This document shows, piece by piece, positions 61,410-64,000 of a DNA stretch of 64,000 bases. This DNA comes from Gammaproteobacteria bacterium (lineage in GTDB: Bacteria; Pseudomonadota; Gammaproteobacteria; Chromatiales; Chromatiaceae). Within the stretch, counting starts at the first letter, position 1; each line of letters opens with the position of its first letter. Where the stretch lies: assembly GCA_020445255.1 (NCBI GenBank), contig JAGRGY010000027.1:20730-84729 (forward strand). Reading direction: 5' to 3'. Under the pieces are notes generated by a model. That model saw nothing but the letters and a program-made list of their open reading frames with translations. It did no database searches and was not told the origin of the DNA. The translations under genes were made by a program, and so were the position numbers.

Positions 61410-62163
61410 GAGTCTTCCTCACTGACTTGTGTTGATCACATCTCGGGTCTCGGCCGGTGATTGCAGACCCGGCATGGGCTGTGCCCCGGCCTTGAGGAAA
61501 AGACTAGGGAGACCGGTGGAAGGAAAGTGGTGAATACTCAGGGTGCAGATGGTGAACTTTCACCAAGGACGGGAGCGCCTGAACCGCGCCATGGCGCGCG
61601 CGTGCACCTGTTCGTTCCGGCGCCGTACAAGGGATGACCCGTTCGGTGCGGTCGCCAACCGGTGCCATTGTCAGCGCTCGCGCCGGCGCCGGAGGGGCGT
61701 CTACTCCCGTGCGGGTGCACGGCCACCGGCGATGCGGTGGCATGCATACCTTTCAATTGCGTCCGCGTGCGGGTGCCTACCGGTCTTCGAATGCGTCCGG
61801 TACCGGAAGCGGCGTACTGCCGCAGCCTTGCTCTACCGGCCGCGCACTCCGTCGGGTCTGCGGCCAACGCATCCCCCGGCTGTCGGGCGAATGCCGGAAA
61901 GTCCACGAGCGTCGCCGCGGGTGTGATTCTTGGTGGCCAGGGACCGGGACTATTCACGTCCGTACAACGACCCTTTCCCCCAAGCTGAGGACGTCGGCTG
62001 ACACGGATCATCGCGATGACCTGCGCATGTCACCCGCCTGCTGCACCGTCGCGCGTTGCGATCGCCCGCAGGTGACAGCCAGGTGGTGTCCGACACGTCG
62101 ACGACGCACACCCGCCAGCCCGGTGAGGGAGCGGGGTACTACGAATCTTGGAGGGACTCATTC
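61410..62163. other. Long divergent spacer between peptide operon and peroxidase
   Basis: 754 bases with no gene I can support on either strand; the possible reading frames are Arg/Pro/Ala-rich and lack recognisable motifs or starts with ribosome binding sites. It must contain the promoter of the peptide operon (minus) and of the peroxidase (plus). The palindrome at 61551-61564 is the only clear operator-like site. It may hold decayed sequence. Confidence 0.4.
61551..61564. promoter_or_regulatory. Palindrome GGTGAACTTTCACC, candidate operator
   Basis: Perfect 6-bp arms GGTGAA / TTCACC around CT, 142 bases upstream of precursor A. A TGGTGAA half-copy lies about 22 bases before it, giving a direct repeat. 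It is a good candidate binding site for the regulator of the peptide operon. Confidence 0.4.
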
Positions 62164-63702
62164 GTGATTCAGAAACCATCAATGCACGGTACGACCAAGG
62201 CGCGCGGCTGCGCGCACGCCGGGTTGGGGCGCTTCGGTTACCTGTTCGAAGGCCTGCAGAGCTGGGGCGCCGCGATGTCGGACGTGCCCGGCGAGTCGAT
62301 ATCGCCCGACGAGGCGGCGCGAATCGCGGCGCTGCTCGGCGGCGCCGGCGGCGTCATGGACGGCGGCGTGGCCGCCAACCACTGCGCATCGTGCGTGCCG
62401 GCCGGGTACACCTTCTTCGCCCAGTTCGTCGACCACGACGTCACGCTCGATGTCACCACCCAGCTGCACGGCCCGGACCTGCGCGGCGCCGGTGACGACG
62501 AGCCGGTGAAGCACCTGCCGAACCTGCGCTCGGCATCACTCGACCTGGACTGCGTGTATGGCTTCGGTCCAGAGGCCTCACCGCATCTTTACAGCACCGA
62601 CGGCACCGGCGTGATGCTGACCGGCAATGCGCACAATCCCGATGACCTCGCACGCAATCACCAGGGCCGCGCCCTGATCGGCGATCCGCGCAACGACGAG
62701 AACATCTACGTGGCGCAGATGCAGCTGATGTGGCTGCGTTTCCACAACCGCATGCTGGCCGGGCGGTCGTTCGAGGAGGCACAGCGTCAGGTCCGTTTCC
62801 ACTACCAGTACATCGTGTGGAACGATTTCCTGAAGCGCATCTGCGACCCTGCCGTGTACAGCCATCTGAACGACGCGCTGCTCGATGCGGCCGCGCGAAT
62901 CGACGACGGCGACACCGACTACGACCCGAAAGGCCTGTTCGACGTGACCGATCACCACGGGCGACCGCTGATGCCGGTCGAGTTCTCGGTCGCCGCTTAT
63001 CGCTTCGGGCACGTCACGGTGCGCTCGAACTACCCGGTCAACACCGCGCTGCCCGTCATCGAGCTGTTCGATGAACGCTTCAGCACCGAGGGATTCAGTC
63101 CCGTCCCGACCGAGCTCGTCGTCGACTGGCACTACCTGCTGCCGGTCGATCCGGCCAGGCCGCCGGTGCTGACCAAGGCGTTCGACCACCTGCTGGTCGA
63201 CGAGCTGATCCGTATGCCGAACCCGATCGTCGGCAAGCGGGCGACCGACCACGAACGCTCGCTGGCCTTCCGCAACCTGCTACGCGGCTATGTGGTCGGC
63301 CTGCCGAGCGGACAGAACCTCGCCGATGCGATGGCGACGCTGGGTGTTCCGATCGACCCCACCCAGAACCTCGACTTCAGCGACATCCCGGGTTGGCACA
63401 GGATCGACGCGCCGACCCGCGGCAAACTGGAGCAGCACACACCGCTGTTCTTCTATCTGATGCGCGAGGCCGGCAAGGTCGCCGGTGGCCAGCACCTGGG
63501 TCCGCTCGGTTCGGCAATCGTGTTGCGTACGTTCGGATCGATGTTGCTGAACTGCCGTAGCTATCTGACCGAGGCAGGCAAGCTGACCGATGACGAAGCC
63601 GGTAGGTGCGGTGGCCACGTGCCCTGGCAGCCACTGCCCGAGATCAAGGGGGAGGGCGTGCTGGAACTCGCCGACATCGCGCGCTACCTGCTCCTCGGCT
63701 GA
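62164..63702 (+). CDS. Animal-type heme peroxidase
   Basis: 512 residues from GTG 62164, preceded by GGAGGG; ATG 62182 is an alternative. Animal heme peroxidase superfamily: distal His in FFAQFVDHDVTLD (DHD at 90-92), GDPRNDENIYVAQMQLMWLR then FHN (the RxHN-type segment), and proximal His283 in VAAYRFGHVTVRSNYPVN. The C-terminal helices (FYLMREAGKVAGGQHLGPLG, SAIVLRTFGSMLL) match the family. No signal peptide. It oxidises halides or organic donors with H2O2 (family knowledge). It is divergent from the peptide operon. Confidence 0.88.
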   Translation: MIQKPSMHGTTKARGCAHAGLGRFGYLFEGLQSWGAAMSDVPGESISPDEAARIAALLGGAGGVMDGGVAANHCASCVPAGYTFFAQFVDHDVTLDVTTQLHGPDLRGAGDDEPVKHLPNLRSASLDLDCVYGFGPEASPHLYSTDGTGVMLTGNAHNPDDLARNHQGRALIGDPRNDENIYVAQMQLMWLRFHNRMLAGRSFEEAQRQVRFHYQYIVWNDFLKRICDPAVYSHLNDALLDAAARIDDGDTDYDPKGLFDVTDHHGRPLMPVEFSVAAYRFGHVTVRSNYPVNTALPVIELFDERFSTEGFSPVPTELVVDWHYLLPVDPARPPVLTKAFDHLLVDELIRMPNPIVGKRATDHERSLAFRNLLRGYVVGLPSGQNLADAMATLGVPIDPTQNLDFSDIPGWHRIDAPTRGKLEQHTPLFFYLMREAGKVAGGQHLGPLGSAIVLRTFGSMLLNCRSYLTEAGKLTDDEAGRCGGHVPWQPLPEIKGEGVLELADIARYLLLG

Positions 63703-63787
63703 CGAAGGACCATCCGGTGGATCGGCGGGCCAGCCCCGCGACCGCCGGGATCCATCGATGCGCCGGCCACCGGCAGGCAATGGTCCA

Positions 63788-63814
63788 TGTGCGGACCGCG
63801 TTAGAATCCGCACA
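63788..63814 (+). promoter_or_regulatory. uvrD promoter with palindrome, leaderless candidate
   Basis: TGTGCGGA (63788-63795) and TCCGCACA (63807-63814) are perfect 8-bp arms; the last base is the A of the uvrD ATG. TAGAAT (63802-63807) looks like a -10, which would place the transcription start at or next to the ATG. It is not a LexA-box consensus. Confidence 0.45.
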
Positions 63815-64000
63815 TGGACGTATCGCACATCATCGATGATCTCAACGAGGCCCAGCGCGCCGCGGTGACGGCGCCCCTCGGCAGCGCGCTGGTCCTGGCC
63901 GGTGCCGGCTCGGGCAAGACGCGCGTGCTGGTGCACCGCATCGCGTGGCTGATCCAGGTCGAGGGCCTGTCGCCGTGGGGCATCCTCGCCGTGACCTTCA
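63814..64000 (+). CDS. uvrD: DNA helicase II UvrD, 3' end outside window
   Basis: First 62 residues: MDVSHIIDDLNEAQRAAVTA start, then the helicase motif I LVLAGAGSGKTRVLVHRIAW and GILAVTF (motif Ia beginning). This is the UvrD N-terminus of superfamily 1 helicases, acting in nucleotide excision and mismatch repair. It runs off the window end. Confidence 0.93.
   Translation, partial: MDVSHIIDDLNEAQRAAVTAPLGSALVLAGAGSGKTRVLVHRIAWLIQVEGLSPWGILAVTF

Noticed and set aside
61538..62011. Possible genes in the 754-base spacer
   Set aside because: Several overlapping frames on both strands, all Arg/Pro/Ala-rich, with no ribosome binding sites or recognisable motifs.

Overview
The window is a GC-rich bacterial chromosome segment with densely packed genes on both strands. 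The gene content points to a Gammaproteobacterium, possibly a Chromatiales-like sulfur or ammonia-handling lineage (inference). The clues are a PilU-type pilus ATPase, a c4-type diheme cytochrome, an RND pump, NtrC/sigma-54 style control of urea uptake, a heme-c GGDEF-EAL protein and a VPLPx-type sorting tail. I saw no rRNA, tRNA, CRISPR array or intact insertion sequence.

Layout. 1-3.7 kb: end of a cytochrome c gene, a secreted rhodanese, a strong terminator, an AsmA-like protein. 3.6-9.3 kb: DUF364 protein, an FHA / Ser-Thr kinase / PP2C phosphorylation module, a CBS protein and a secreted HEXXH protein. 9.3-14.7 kb: a diguanylate cyclase, the complete three-gene AmmeMemoRadiSam set, and a NIT-like protein. 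14.7-20.7 kb, all on the minus strand: an FbpABC ferric iron transporter, then a TTNSS-motif membrane protein overlapping an RRE-radical SAM/SPASM gene, then a secreted protein with seven NPPGPRGGPG-type repeats. 21-27.4 kb: a secreted toroid protein, and an RND pump with a divergent TetR gene and a palindrome between them. 27.4-34.2 kb: a double PilJ-domain protein with a chemoreceptor, a K+-channel-like protein, and ECF sigma / anti-sigma / thioredoxin-like / second sigma genes. 34.2-44.7 kb: DUF748, PilU, META protein, a papain-like protease fused to an alpha/beta hydrolase next to a GH108 muramidase, a VPLPx-CTERM protein and a heme-c GGDEF-EAL protein. 44.7-56.1 kb: urtABCDE followed by ureD-ureABC-ureEFG, behind an NtrC-like site and a sigma-54 promoter. 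56.1-61.4 kb: a peptide-natural-product operon. 62-64 kb: an animal-type heme peroxidase and the start of uvrD.

How the parts work together. The urea block forms one nitrogen-acquisition unit: high-affinity uptake, a small membrane protein of unknown role, three-subunit urease and its nickel-insertion chaperones. A mobile-looking inverted repeat sits between ureF and ureG. The most novel-looking material is two separate radical-SAM systems. The first (56.2-61.4 kb, minus strand) couples double-glycine-leader peptides with a radical SAM enzyme, an HlyD-type adaptor and a C39-peptidase ABC exporter, which is the logic of a modified, exported peptide. The second (14.7-17.0 kb) joins a SPASM maturase carrying a PqqD-like N-terminus to a tiny TTNSS-motif membrane protein and perhaps a Pro/Gly-repeat secreted protein. 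Neither product is one I recognise.
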